This document shows positions 18,664-26,448 of a DNA stretch of 42,732 nucleotides, one piece after another. Each line of letters begins with the position of its first letter. Position 1 is the first letter of the stretch. The notes beneath the pieces were generated by a model. That model was not told the origin of the DNA and made no database searches. It was given only the letters and a program-made list of their open reading frames with translations. The position numbers were made by a program, and so were the translations under genes. The DNA is from a virus: positions 1 to 42,732 of the IMG/VR virus record IMGVR_UViG_3300037231_000114. One strand, given 5' to 3'.

Positions 18664-19154
18664 CTGGCAACGCGAAAGTGCGCGCGTTCCTCGCGGCCTA
18701 TAAGCTCACCGGGGATATCACCCGCGCGGCGAAGGCGGTGCCGATCGACCGCGGCCTGCATTACCGCTGGCTCAAGATCTCAGACCGCTACGTGAAGGCC
18801 TTTCAGGCGGCCACAGAAGAGTTTGCGGACGTGCTCGAAGGTGAAGCCATCCGGCGCGCCAACGAGGGCATCCTGGAGGCCGTGTTCTATCAGGGCCAGC
18901 CCTGCGGCGCGATCCGCGTGTACTCGGACGGTCTTATGCAATTTTTGTTGCGCGGAATGAAACCCGGAAAGTATTCGACGCGCGTGTCGGCCGAGGTGAG
19001 CGGGCCAGGCGGCGCGCCGGTGGAAATCAGGAACGCCGAACTCGCCGCATTAGACAATGACGAACTCGCCGCCCTCAAACAACTCGCTCTTAAAGTTGCT
19101 CTCGCTGCCGGAAATCGAGCGCGAGGAGAAGATTCGCCGGCGACGGAAGATTGA
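18660..19154 (+). CDS. Terminase small subunit
   Basis: The start at 18660 overlaps the previous gene (ATGA). The N-terminal helix-turn-helix (FLAAYKLTGDITRAAKAVPI, residues 10-29) recognises packaging DNA. A helical block (EEFADVLEGEAIRRANEGIL) and the phrase SDGLMQFLLRGMKPGKYSTR (residues 92-111) match terminase small subunits of this type. The acidic C-terminus overlaps the large-subunit gene by 98 nt. 164 residues, in line with P22 Gp3-like proteins (162). Confidence 0.88.
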   Translation: MTGNAKVRAFLAAYKLTGDITRAAKAVPIDRGLHYRWLKISDRYVKAFQAATEEFADVLEGEAIRRANEGILEAVFYQGQPCGAIRVYSDGLMQFLLRGMKPGKYSTRVSAEVSGPGGAPVEIRNAELAALDNDELAALKQLALKVALAAGNRARGEDSPATED

Positions 19155-20559
19155 TGGATTCTATCCGGATGTCGGGCCTCTGCGGCGCGAGCTATACGTT
19201 AAACATCAGGCCTTCTTTGCGGCCGGTGTTGAGCATTCCGAGCGCCTTGCGATATGCGGTAACCGCGTCGGCAAAACCGAAGGCCTCGGAGCGTATGAAA
19301 CAAGCGTCCACGCGACCGGCCAATACCCGCATTGGTGGGTAGGGCGCCGATTTAACCATCCGATCCGCGCCTGGGTCGCCGGCAAGACGGCCGAAACGAC
19401 GCGCGACATTATCCAGGCCAAGCTGCTGGGCCAGCTTGAGCGGTCGAGAGACGCGCGCGGGCAGCACCTCGGCCTCGGCACCGGGCTAATCCCCGCGGAT
19501 GCGATCGTCGACACAACGCCCAAGTCGGGCGTCGCCGGCGCAATCGACACCGTCTACGTGCGCCACGTGAGCGGCGGCATCTCGACCATCGGCTTTAAGA
19601 GCTACGGCAAGGACCGCGATTCGTTCGAGGGCACCGAGCGCGACCTGATCTGGATGGACGAAGAACCGCCCAAGGAAGTCTACGACGAGTGCATCATGCG
19701 CACCATGTCGACGGTTCCTGGGAAGCCTAGCGGGATCGCGATTATCACGTTCACTCCGATCGAGGGCGACACCGAGATCGTGCGCACGTTCCTCGAAAAC
19801 GACGGAGCGGATCCGGACAAGTATTTTGTCCAGATCACCTGGGAAGACGCGCCGCACATCAGCGCGGCTGAGATCGAAAAGATGAGCAGGAAGTACCTGC
19901 CGTCGCAATTGAGGGCTAGAAGTTTGGGCGAACCGGCACTGGGCGAAGGCGCGATTTATCCGATTGACGTCGAGAATTTGCTCGTCGACGACATGCTCAT
20001 TCCGAAGCACTGGAAACGGGCGTGGGGCCTCGACGTCGGCAAGACCGCGGTGGTGTGGGGCGCGATCAACCCCGACACCGACGTGCTCTATCTGTATCGC
20101 GAATATTACTCGGAGGAGTACAACATCCTCGCGCACGCGACCGCGATCGGCGGCATTCACGGCGAGGACAAGTGGATACCCGGCGTCGCCGATCCGGCTG
20201 CCGCGCAGTCGAGCCAGATCGACGGGCAGAAAATCATCGAGCTGTATCGCGAACGCGGCCTCGACGTAATCGAAGCCGGGCACCGGCTGGTCGAGTCGGG
20301 CATCGCTGAAGTTTGGGAGCGCATGGTTACCGGGCGCCTCAAAGTCTTTCGAAGCCTCGGCCGCTGGAAAAGCGAATTCGGCCGCTACCACCGTCGCAAA
20401 AAGGAAACCGAGCTGGGAATGCAATCGAAAATCGTGAAGAAATTCGATCACTTGATGGACTCTACGCGCTACCTGATCACCGATGGGATCGACCGCATGA
20501 TCGTCAAGCCCGTGCCTGTCGTCTACGAACGCCCCGCGCACATCGGCGTGTGGAGCTAA
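19057..20559 (+). CDS. Terminase large subunit
   Basis: The 500-residue protein (P22 Gp2 is 499) has Walker A GNRVGKT (residues 68-74) and Walker B DLIWMDEEPP (196-205). An RNase H-like nuclease follows with acidic residues in WGLDVGKTAVVWG (Asp326) and PGVADPAA (Asp379). It packages DNA with the small subunit and docks at the portal. The start at 19057 is the first ATG but lacks a ribosome site and overlaps the small-subunit gene by 98 nt, so a later start or coupled translation is possible. Confidence 0.93.
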   Translation: MTNSPPSNNSLLKLLSLPEIEREEKIRRRRKIDGFYPDVGPLRRELYVKHQAFFAAGVEHSERLAICGNRVGKTEGLGAYETSVHATGQYPHWWVGRRFNHPIRAWVAGKTAETTRDIIQAKLLGQLERSRDARGQHLGLGTGLIPADAIVDTTPKSGVAGAIDTVYVRHVSGGISTIGFKSYGKDRDSFEGTERDLIWMDEEPPKEVYDECIMRTMSTVPGKPSGIAIITFTPIEGDTEIVRTFLENDGADPDKYFVQITWEDAPHISAAEIEKMSRKYLPSQLRARSLGEPALGEGAIYPIDVENLLVDDMLIPKHWKRAWGLDVGKTAVVWGAINPDTDVLYLYREYYSEEYNILAHATAIGGIHGEDKWIPGVADPAAAQSSQIDGQKIIELYRERGLDVIEAGHRLVESGIAEVWERMVTGRLKVFRSLGRWKSEFGRYHRRKKETELGMQSKIVKKFDHLMDSTRYLITDGIDRMIVKPVPVVYERPAHIGVWS

Positions 20560-20762
20560 TGCATCTCTCTACGGCCGAGCTGGTACCGCTCGAAGAAACG
20601 CACTCGACGCTGCGTCCGCATCAGCTCACATTGACGTGTGCGAAATGCACCCGCTTCCGCGTGTTCGGTGTCGTGACCGTCACGCAGGCCCAGCGCGAAA
20701 TCGCGGCGGCCGGCTGGGTCCAGCGCAACGAAAGAACCATCTGCCCGAAGTGCCCGAAGTAA
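20559..20762 (+). CDS. Small zinc-ribbon protein between terminase and portal
   Basis: ATG 20559 overlaps the terminase stop (TAATG). The 67-residue product has CAKC (residues 27-30) and CPKC (62-65), a zinc-ribbon pair within LTLTCAKCTRFRVFGVVTVT and NERTICPKCPK. Small zinc-ribbon proteins at this place occur in other phages and may help packaging or gene regulation. The family is not named. Confidence 0.65.
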   Translation: MHLSTAELVPLEETHSTLRPHQLTLTCAKCTRFRVFGVVTVTQAQREIAAAGWVQRNERTICPKCPK

Positions 20763-20765
20763 GCC

Positions 20766-23045
20766 ATGTCTGACGAAACCCTGCTTGAAGAGATCCGCGA
20801 AAATTTCGACGACGATGTCCTCGAATGGGCTGACATCCGCGAAGCCGGCAACGAGGACATGCGCATTATCGCGGACGGCCCGTGGACCGACAAAGAGCGG
20901 AAAGAACGCAAAGCCGACGACCGCCCGTGCCTGGCTTTCGATGAGCTGGGGCAGTACACCAATCAGGCGATCGGCGACATGCGCCAGAACAAGCGCGCCG
21001 TCAAAGTTACCCCAAAAGGCAATGGCGCGACGGATACGACCTCGCAGAAACGCGCGGGGATGATCCGCGAAATCGAATACAAATCGAACGCGCAGATGGC
21101 CTACGCGACCGCCTTCGAAAGCCTGATTAAACGCGGCTATGGTTACTTCAAACTGGCCGCGGAGCTATGCAGCGAAGAGGGCTTCGAACAGGAATTGGTG
21201 GTGCTCCCGATCGTCAATCCGGACACCGTCCTGCTCGATCCGTACGCGAAGAAACCCGACTGGTCGGACATGGGGCACGGGTACCTCATCGATTCCTTCT
21301 CCGAAAAAGCGTTCGTGAAACGCTGGCCGGATGCGCAGATTCAGAGCTTCGAAGGCGAGAACGCGGAGATCGCGTCGGCCTGGATCAAAAACAATCGGAT
21401 CCAAGTTGCGGAATACTGGCGCACCGAAAAGAAGGGGCGCCGCAAGCTGCTGCTCGATACCGGCGACGCGGACAACCCGACCGAGATGTTCCTCGACGAG
21501 CTGCCCGATGGCGCCAAGATGCACGACAGCGCCGTCCACGTAACGATCAAGGGCCAGAAGCATAAAATCCCGATTCTCAACACCCGCAAAACCGAGAAAA
21601 CCATCGTGGTGCAATACATCACGAACGGCCTCGAAATTCTCGAAAAGAAAATCACCAAGTGGCTGGAAATCCCGATCATCGCGGTCTTTGGTCCTGAAGA
21701 GTATGTGAGTGAGGGACCCGGCGGCGGCTCCAAACGGCGCCTCCTCTCGATGGTCCGGAAGGCGCGCGATTCCTACAAGGCATATTGCTACACGCGCACC
21801 AACGAGGTCGAAATCATCGGCATGGTTCCGAAGGTTCTGCTGCTCGGCTATGAGGGCCAGTTCGCGACGAACACGCCATGGAAGAACGTGAACAAGGTCG
21901 CGATTCCCTATGGCGAAGTGAAAGCCATCACCACGGCAACCGGCAAGGAAGTGCTGCCGCTCCCCGAGCGTCAGCTCTACGACCCGCCAATTCAGTCTCT
22001 CGAAATGGCGTCCTCGGCTTTCAAAATGTGTATCCAGTCCGCGATGGGTGTCGGCAACGGCATGGTGTCGGGGAAGGGAAATCAGTCGCTCGACGCGAAG
22101 TCGGGCAAAGCGATCGACGCGCTCGATCGCCAGGAATCGCAGGGCACTTTTGTATACATCGCGAATTTCGAACGCGGTCTCGAGCGCGGAGGGCGCCTGC
22201 TCGATGCCGCGCTCGACTGGTGCTATGACACCCCACGTGAGGTAGGTAGCCGCAGCCCGGATGACAGTTATTCGAGCGAGAAAATCAATCAGCCGGTGCA
22301 GGGCGCGGACGGGCAGCCGACGCAGTTCAACACGGCCGACGGCGATCACGGCGTCACCATCAGCGTCGGACCCTCTGACCAATCGACGCGCGATGCGGCC
22401 GAGGACGTGGTCGAGCAAATTGTGGGAATGCCGAACCCGCCACCGAAGGCGATCGCGCTCGCGATCAAGCTGAAAAACCTCGGCCCGATCGGCGACGAGC
22501 TGGCTAAAGTTTTCGATCCCGACACGCCGGACCCGAAGATCGCGCAACAGCAGGTGGCCGGCCTGCAGGCTGAATTGCAAAAGGCGCATGCCTACGGGCA
22601 GATGCTGTTCGAGCAGATTCAGACCAAGCAACCCGAGCTGAACGTGAAGCTCGAAATCGCGCGGATGCAAGAGGAAACCAAACGCGTGCTCGGCCTGGCG
22701 ACGATCAACGCGGAGCAGGCACAACAGAAGCTCGACAAGGAACTCGGCATCGTTGACGATGCGGTCGGCCGTGTTCACGAGGCCAACATGGAAAACCTCA
22801 AACACGGCAACAAGAAAGAGCTAGCCGCGCAGGCAACGGCGGCCGACCGAACGGCTCAGGGAAGCGACCAGGCGCACGACACGGCGTCCCAGGCGGCCGA
22901 CCAGGCCCACGAGGCCGCCCAGGCTACGCAGGCGCAGGGCGCGGCGGCGGATTCGCAGGAATCGGCGCAGGATGCGACCGCGGACCAGGCTACCCAGGCT
23001 CAGGATGCGGCTGCCGATCAGGCCGCGTTGAAACCGGCCGCATAG
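20766..23045 (+). CDS. Portal protein, P22-like
   Basis: The 759-residue protein (P22 Gp1 is 725) starts MSDETLLEEIRENFDDDVLE. It has the P22-portal markers DMRIIADGPWTDKERKERKA, RPCLAFDELGQYTNQAIGDM and NPDTVLLDPYAKKPDWSDMG. The body contains the wing and crown parts, and the C-terminal 150 residues are a helical barrel followed by Ala/Gln/Asp repeats (QATQAQ, AADQA). As the dodecameric ring it joins head and tail and channels DNA. Confidence 0.92.
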   Translation: MSDETLLEEIRENFDDDVLEWADIREAGNEDMRIIADGPWTDKERKERKADDRPCLAFDELGQYTNQAIGDMRQNKRAVKVTPKGNGATDTTSQKRAGMIREIEYKSNAQMAYATAFESLIKRGYGYFKLAAELCSEEGFEQELVVLPIVNPDTVLLDPYAKKPDWSDMGHGYLIDSFSEKAFVKRWPDAQIQSFEGENAEIASAWIKNNRIQVAEYWRTEKKGRRKLLLDTGDADNPTEMFLDELPDGAKMHDSAVHVTIKGQKHKIPILNTRKTEKTIVVQYITNGLEILEKKITKWLEIPIIAVFGPEEYVSEGPGGGSKRRLLSMVRKARDSYKAYCYTRTNEVEIIGMVPKVLLLGYEGQFATNTPWKNVNKVAIPYGEVKAITTATGKEVLPLPERQLYDPPIQSLEMASSAFKMCIQSAMGVGNGMVSGKGNQSLDAKSGKAIDALDRQESQGTFVYIANFERGLERGGRLLDAALDWCYDTPREVGSRSPDDSYSSEKINQPVQGADGQPTQFNTADGDHGVTISVGPSDQSTRDAAEDVVEQIVGMPNPPPKAIALAIKLKNLGPIGDELAKVFDPDTPDPKIAQQQVAGLQAELQKAHAYGQMLFEQIQTKQPELNVKLEIARMQEETKRVLGLATINAEQAQQKLDKELGIVDDAVGRVHEANMENLKHGNKKELAAQATAADRTAQGSDQAHDTASQAADQAHEAAQATQAQGAAADSQESAQDATADQATQAQDAAADQAALKPAA

Positions 23046-23051
23046 GCCGGC

Positions 23052-23091
23052 CTCTGGGGTTCATCGGGGCAGCTACTCCCGGCCCCCAGAG
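23052..23091 (+). terminator. Long hairpin after portal gene
   Basis: CTCTGGGG (23052-23059) pairs with CCCCAGAG (23084-23091), with an inner CGGG/CCCG stem (23065-23068 with 23078-23081). It lies 7 nt after the portal stop in a 121-nt gap. No T tract follows, so it may only attenuate, process or stabilise mRNA between portal and scaffold. Confidence 0.45.
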
Positions 23092-23166
23092 ACCGTAACC
23101 GGTCACATACAGTTTTGCAGTAAATCCGGCGTAACGCGGAGTCGCCACCCGCACCAGGAGCAAATT

Positions 23167-24159
23167 ATGGCTGACGAACAAACCGGAGAATCGTCCACTC
23201 CCGAAGAAATCAACGCCTTGTCCGACGAGGCACTGAACGCGCGCGATTTTACGCGCTACCAGGAAATTGAAAACGCACGCGAAAGCGGCAAGTCGATCCC
23301 CGAGGCCTCGACACCCTCAACTGAAACACCCTCCGACAAAACGCCGGCCTCGGAACCCGGAACCAAAGAAACAATACAGGAACCGAAAAAAGCGAAAACC
23401 GGAGAGGATCGCAAGATAGAGCTGGCAGCGGAAATCCAAGTGCTGCTGAAGCAACGCGCGGAGCTGCAAGGCAAAACGGAAACACCAGGCGAGAAAAAAG
23501 CGGATCCGCCACCCGCTGCCGTGACGCCCGCAGTCGTCGTTCCCAAGGCGGAATCCGCCAAGGGCGCGGCGCCGAAGAGGCCAAGTCTTGCCGATTTCAC
23601 CACGCTCGACGAATATGACGCTGCCACCGACGCCTTTATAAGCGACCTGGTCGCGTTCAAAGCGGGCGAGATTATCACCGCGCGTGATACGGAGCGGGAA
23701 GCTACCGCCACTCAGAAAACGCGCGACGCGGAATGGGTGAAGAAAGTCACCGCGGCTAAAGAGGAATTTTCGGATTTCGACGAAATCGCCTTGAATCCGA
23801 AGACCCTGTTAAGCCCCGTCACCGTGCAGTACCTGAAAACGAAAACGGGTACTGACGAAGCGCGGGTGCTCTACAAGCTCGGTGAAAACGATGGCGCGGA
23901 AGCCAAGAGAATTTTGGCGCTGGATCCAATAGACCAGGTCGAAGCTCTCGGCGACATCAAGCGATCGCTCGCCACTCCGGTTAAAAAAGAAGCTCCTGTA
24001 ATAAAGAAACACACGACTGCGCCCCCGCCGGCGACAAACCTCGGTGGTCGTGACACCGAGCCAAACGACGCGGTCGACGCAGCTCTCAACTCGGGCGACG
24101 TGAAGTCCTACATGGACAAAGCGAACGCCCGCGATCGCAAAGCCGCTTCTAACAGATAA
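23167..24159 (+). CDS. Scaffolding protein
   Basis: The 330-residue protein (P22 Gp8 is 303) has AGGAGC upstream. It has a short helical start, a highly charged disordered middle rich in Lys, Glu, Pro and Thr, and helical parts (PAVVVPKAESAKGAAPKRPS, then VTAAKEEFSDFDEIALNPKT). The C-terminus (RILALDPIDQVEALGDIKRS, then a basic end) is the type of region that binds coat protein. Position between portal and coat makes this assignment likely although the sequence is poorly conserved. Confidence 0.8.
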   Translation: MADEQTGESSTPEEINALSDEALNARDFTRYQEIENARESGKSIPEASTPSTETPSDKTPASEPGTKETIQEPKKAKTGEDRKIELAAEIQVLLKQRAELQGKTETPGEKKADPPPAAVTPAVVVPKAESAKGAAPKRPSLADFTTLDEYDAATDAFISDLVAFKAGEIITARDTEREATATQKTRDAEWVKKVTAAKEEFSDFDEIALNPKTLLSPVTVQYLKTKTGTDEARVLYKLGENDGAEAKRILALDPIDQVEALGDIKRSLATPVKKEAPVIKKHTTAPPPATNLGGRDTEPNDAVDAALNSGDVKSYMDKANARDRKAASNR

Positions 24160-24177
24160 CGCGGCGAAGGACCTCCC

Positions 24178-25410
24178 GTGGCAAATAATTTCGTCTTCGC
24201 TGACTGGGTCAGCCTGGAGACGCTTCGCCTGCTCACTAACAAGAGCCAGGTCGCCCAATTTTTCAACACCGATTACAACAAGGAATTCCAGAAGAGTTTC
24301 GCGATCGGTGACACCGTTCGTGTGAAGCTGCCGCAGCGCTTCCTCATCACCAACGGCCTCGCGTATCAGGAACAGCCGATCGACCGCCGGTACACCACCG
24401 TCGCGATCGACCAGCCGTTCGGTGTGCATTTCGGATGGGACGACATCGAAGCCGCGTTGAAGCTTGAGCGCCCCAATGAAGCCATCCGCAAGGAGTACAT
24501 CATCCCGGCCGCGACGCAGCTCGCTGCTGAGCTGGACTCGCGTTGCTCGCTGTACGCCTACCAGAACACGAACAACATCACGGGCGCTCTTGGAACCACG
24601 CCCACGCTGCCCGTCACCTACGGCGCCGCGCGCACTCGCCTGAACGAGAATTCCTGTCCAACCGGCGAGCGCGGACTGATCATGAGCCCGCAGATGGAGG
24701 AAACTCTGTCGGCTGGGACCATCCAGTACTTCAACCCGCAGGATGCCATTTCCAAATTGTGGAAAGAGGGATCTCTCGGCCGCTTCCAGGGCTTCGACAC
24801 CTACGAGAGCAACCAGCTCTATAACCACACGGCCGGCACGATCGCCGGGACCAACACCATCACCGGCGGCAACCAATCCGGTTCGCAGCTCCTGATTACC
24901 GCGACTGCCGGCGACACCTATTTCGTCGGCGACGTATTCAACCTGACCCTCGTGAATAACGCGAACCCGGTCACGCGGCGCAGCACCGGCCGCTTGAAGC
25001 AGTTCGTGGTTACCGCACCGCTCACTTGCGCGGGCGGCGGCGCGGACGCGCTTCAGATCTCGCCCTCGATCGACGGTCCGGGCAGCCAGTACCAGAACGT
25101 GGATTCGCTGCCGCTCGCCGGCGCGACGATGACCATGTTCCCCGGCACGACCTCTCCGAACGGGAAGTCGGGAATGCAGGGCCTCGCGCTGACCAAATAC
25201 GCTTTTGCGCTGGTCGGTGTGAAGCTCGAAAGCCCGACCTCGCAGGAAATGGCGTCGCAGATGCGCGACCCCACCACCGGCCTGTCGGTGCGCTTCGTCC
25301 GGTCATGGGACCAGGGTAGTTCCTCGATGCGGAACCGGCTCGAAATGGTGGTCGGCTTCGGGAACCTCTACCCCGACAATGCCGCCGTCCGGGTGGAATC
25401 ACTCGCCTAA
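24178..25410 (+). CDS. Major capsid protein, P22 coat-like
   Basis: GTG 24178 lies 7 nt after AAGGA. The 410-residue product (P22 Gp5 is 430) begins MANNFVFADWVSLETLRLLT. It has the P22-coat features SFAIGDTVRVKLPQRFLITN (N-arm and E-loop part) and IDQPFGVHFGWDDIEAALKL. It also has a middle insertion-like domain (residues 215-290, NTITGGNQSGSQLLITATAG) and an end with VRVESLA. HK97-fold shell protein. It is followed by a 9-bp hairpin. Confidence 0.92.
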   Translation: MANNFVFADWVSLETLRLLTNKSQVAQFFNTDYNKEFQKSFAIGDTVRVKLPQRFLITNGLAYQEQPIDRRYTTVAIDQPFGVHFGWDDIEAALKLERPNEAIRKEYIIPAATQLAAELDSRCSLYAYQNTNNITGALGTTPTLPVTYGAARTRLNENSCPTGERGLIMSPQMEETLSAGTIQYFNPQDAISKLWKEGSLGRFQGFDTYESNQLYNHTAGTIAGTNTITGGNQSGSQLLITATAGDTYFVGDVFNLTLVNNANPVTRRSTGRLKQFVVTAPLTCAGGGADALQISPSIDGPGSQYQNVDSLPLAGATMTMFPGTTSPNGKSGMQGLALTKYAFALVGVKLESPTSQEMASQMRDPTTGLSVRFVRSWDQGSSSMRNRLEMVVGFGNLYPDNAAVRVESLA

Positions 25411-25422
25411 TCGAAAGCCTCT

Positions 25423-25444
25423 GGAGCACTCACATGAGTGCTCC
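25423..25444 (+). terminator. Perfect 9-bp hairpin after coat gene
   Basis: GGAGCACTC (25423-25431) and GAGTGCTCC (25436-25444) form a perfect stem with a 4-nt loop, 12 nt past the coat stop and 24 nt before the next start. Only a short T run follows (CACTTTCC). Probably a partial terminator or mRNA-end protector that keeps coat expression higher than downstream genes. Confidence 0.55.
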
Positions 25445-25467
25445 CCACTTTCCCAGGAAAAACACAA

Positions 25468-26160
25468 ATGAAGAAACTAATCCTGTCCTTGTTCGCGTTC
25501 GCGGCCTTCGCCGCGGCGCAATCCAATTTCATCTCGCAGACCAGCCTCACCGCGGCTATGACTGCCACGCAGAACTATGCGCTGGTGGCTTCGGCCACGG
25601 GTCTCGCGACTACGCGTGTCATCAAGGTCGACGACGAACTGATGACCATTAAAACCACTTACAACGGGAGCGCGCTGAACGTTCCGGTGACTCGCGACGG
25701 CGCGAAGAAAAGCGCTCACATTTCGGGCGCGATGGTTCTCGGCGGCCGGCCCGATTGGTTCCAGACCTATGACCCGTTCGGCGCCTGCACGGCGGCTGCT
25801 CAATATGCCTACCCGTGGGTGAATACGTCCAACGGCCACGAGTGGCTGTGCGGCCTGCTAAACACCTGGATTCCCGGATTCCAGAACACCAGCACCGCGC
25901 AAGGCATCTCGCCTGCGGTCGCCTCCGCGGCCGGCTTAATCACCCCCAGCGGCCCGCTGTTTCATGTGACGGGCGCGCTCGCTGTTACCGGATTCAATAT
26001 CCCGCTCGGCTTCTCGAAAGGCAGCTTCTGCGTGATTCCGGACGGCACCTTCACTACCACGAACGCGAATAACATCGCGATCGCGTCGACGGCGGTTGTG
26101 AGTAAGCAGCTCTGCTTCACCTACGACGCCAACACCTCGAAGTTCTATCCGAGTTATTAG
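25468..26160 (+). CDS. Exported protein A (signal peptide) in structural operon
   Basis: ATG 25468 starts MKKLILSLFAFAAFAAAQSN, a clear Sec signal peptide cleaved after A-A-A before Gln. The mature 212 residues include a module (SLTAAMTATQNYALVASATG through ACTAAAQYAYPWVNTSNGHE) homologous to the N-terminus of the gene at 26449. A GFNIPLGF...SFCVIPDGTFTTTNA beta-rich end follows. Four cysteines may form disulfides in the periplasm. Position directly after the coat gene is unexpected for an exported protein. Function unknown: candidate decoration, adhesin or surface-modifying protein. Confidence 0.8.
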   Translation: MKKLILSLFAFAAFAAAQSNFISQTSLTAAMTATQNYALVASATGLATTRVIKVDDELMTIKTTYNGSALNVPVTRDGAKKSAHISGAMVLGGRPDWFQTYDPFGACTAAAQYAYPWVNTSNGHEWLCGLLNTWIPGFQNTSTAQGISPAVASAAGLITPSGPLFHVTGALAVTGFNIPLGFSKGSFCVIPDGTFTTTNANNIAIASTAVVSKQLCFTYDANTSKFYPSY

Positions 26161-26173
26161 GCCATTTCTCCAA

Positions 26174-26203
26174 GGGGCGGCGGGCACGTTTAAACGCCGT
26201 CCC
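26174..26203 (+). terminator. Hairpin with T tract after exported protein A
   Basis: GGGGCGGCG (26174-26182) pairs with CGCCGTCCC (26195-26203), one G-T pair, with a 12-nt loop. TCATTTTCC follows, so this is the best terminator-like element in the late region. The small gene at 26227 follows at once, so read-through or attenuation is expected. Confidence 0.55.
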
Positions 26204-26226
26204 TCATTTTCCAAAGGACCACCACA

Positions 26227-26424
26227 GTGATCGACGAAAAGAAACCAAAACCCCCTTACGTCCACCAGGACTTTCCGCGCGTGCTGTATCTCGACGACCA
26301 GACCGCGGTCGTGAAAGATGCTGCCGGCGAGAAGGCTGCAACCGCGGCCGGCTACTCGCGGACGCCTCAGGCTCCCGCGACTGAAGAGCCGGCCCTAAAA
26401 GACAAAGGCAAGAAAACTAAATAA
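26227..26424 (+). CDS. Small head- or tail-associated hypothetical protein
   Basis: GTG 26227 has AAAGGA 8 nt upstream. The 65-residue product opens MIDEKKPKPPYVHQDFPRVL and has YLDDQTAVVKDAAGEKAATA, then GYSRTPQ and a Lys-rich end. The pattern FPRxLYxxDxxxxxVxxxxEExAxxxxGYxxTP occurs in small phage proteins near capsid genes, so it may decorate the virion. No signal peptide. It separates two exported paralogues. Confidence 0.6.
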   Translation: MIDEKKPKPPYVHQDFPRVLYLDDQTAVVKDAAGEKAATAAGYSRTPQAPATEEPALKDKGKKTK

Positions 26425-26448
26425 CCCGCGCGAAGGCCGACCGACACC

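Noticed and set aside
19486-20541. 351-residue open frame antisense to terminase large subunit
   Set aside because: Opposite the Walker and nuclease motifs; composition is that of a reversed GC-rich gene.
21165-22805. 546-residue open frame antisense to the portal gene
   Set aside because: The sense frame is a clear portal with family motifs; the antisense frame has no ribosome site or recognisable domain and is expected from high GC3 codon usage.
23809-24876. 355-residue antisense frame over scaffold and coat
   Set aside because: Spans two genuine genes and a start region in the opposite direction.
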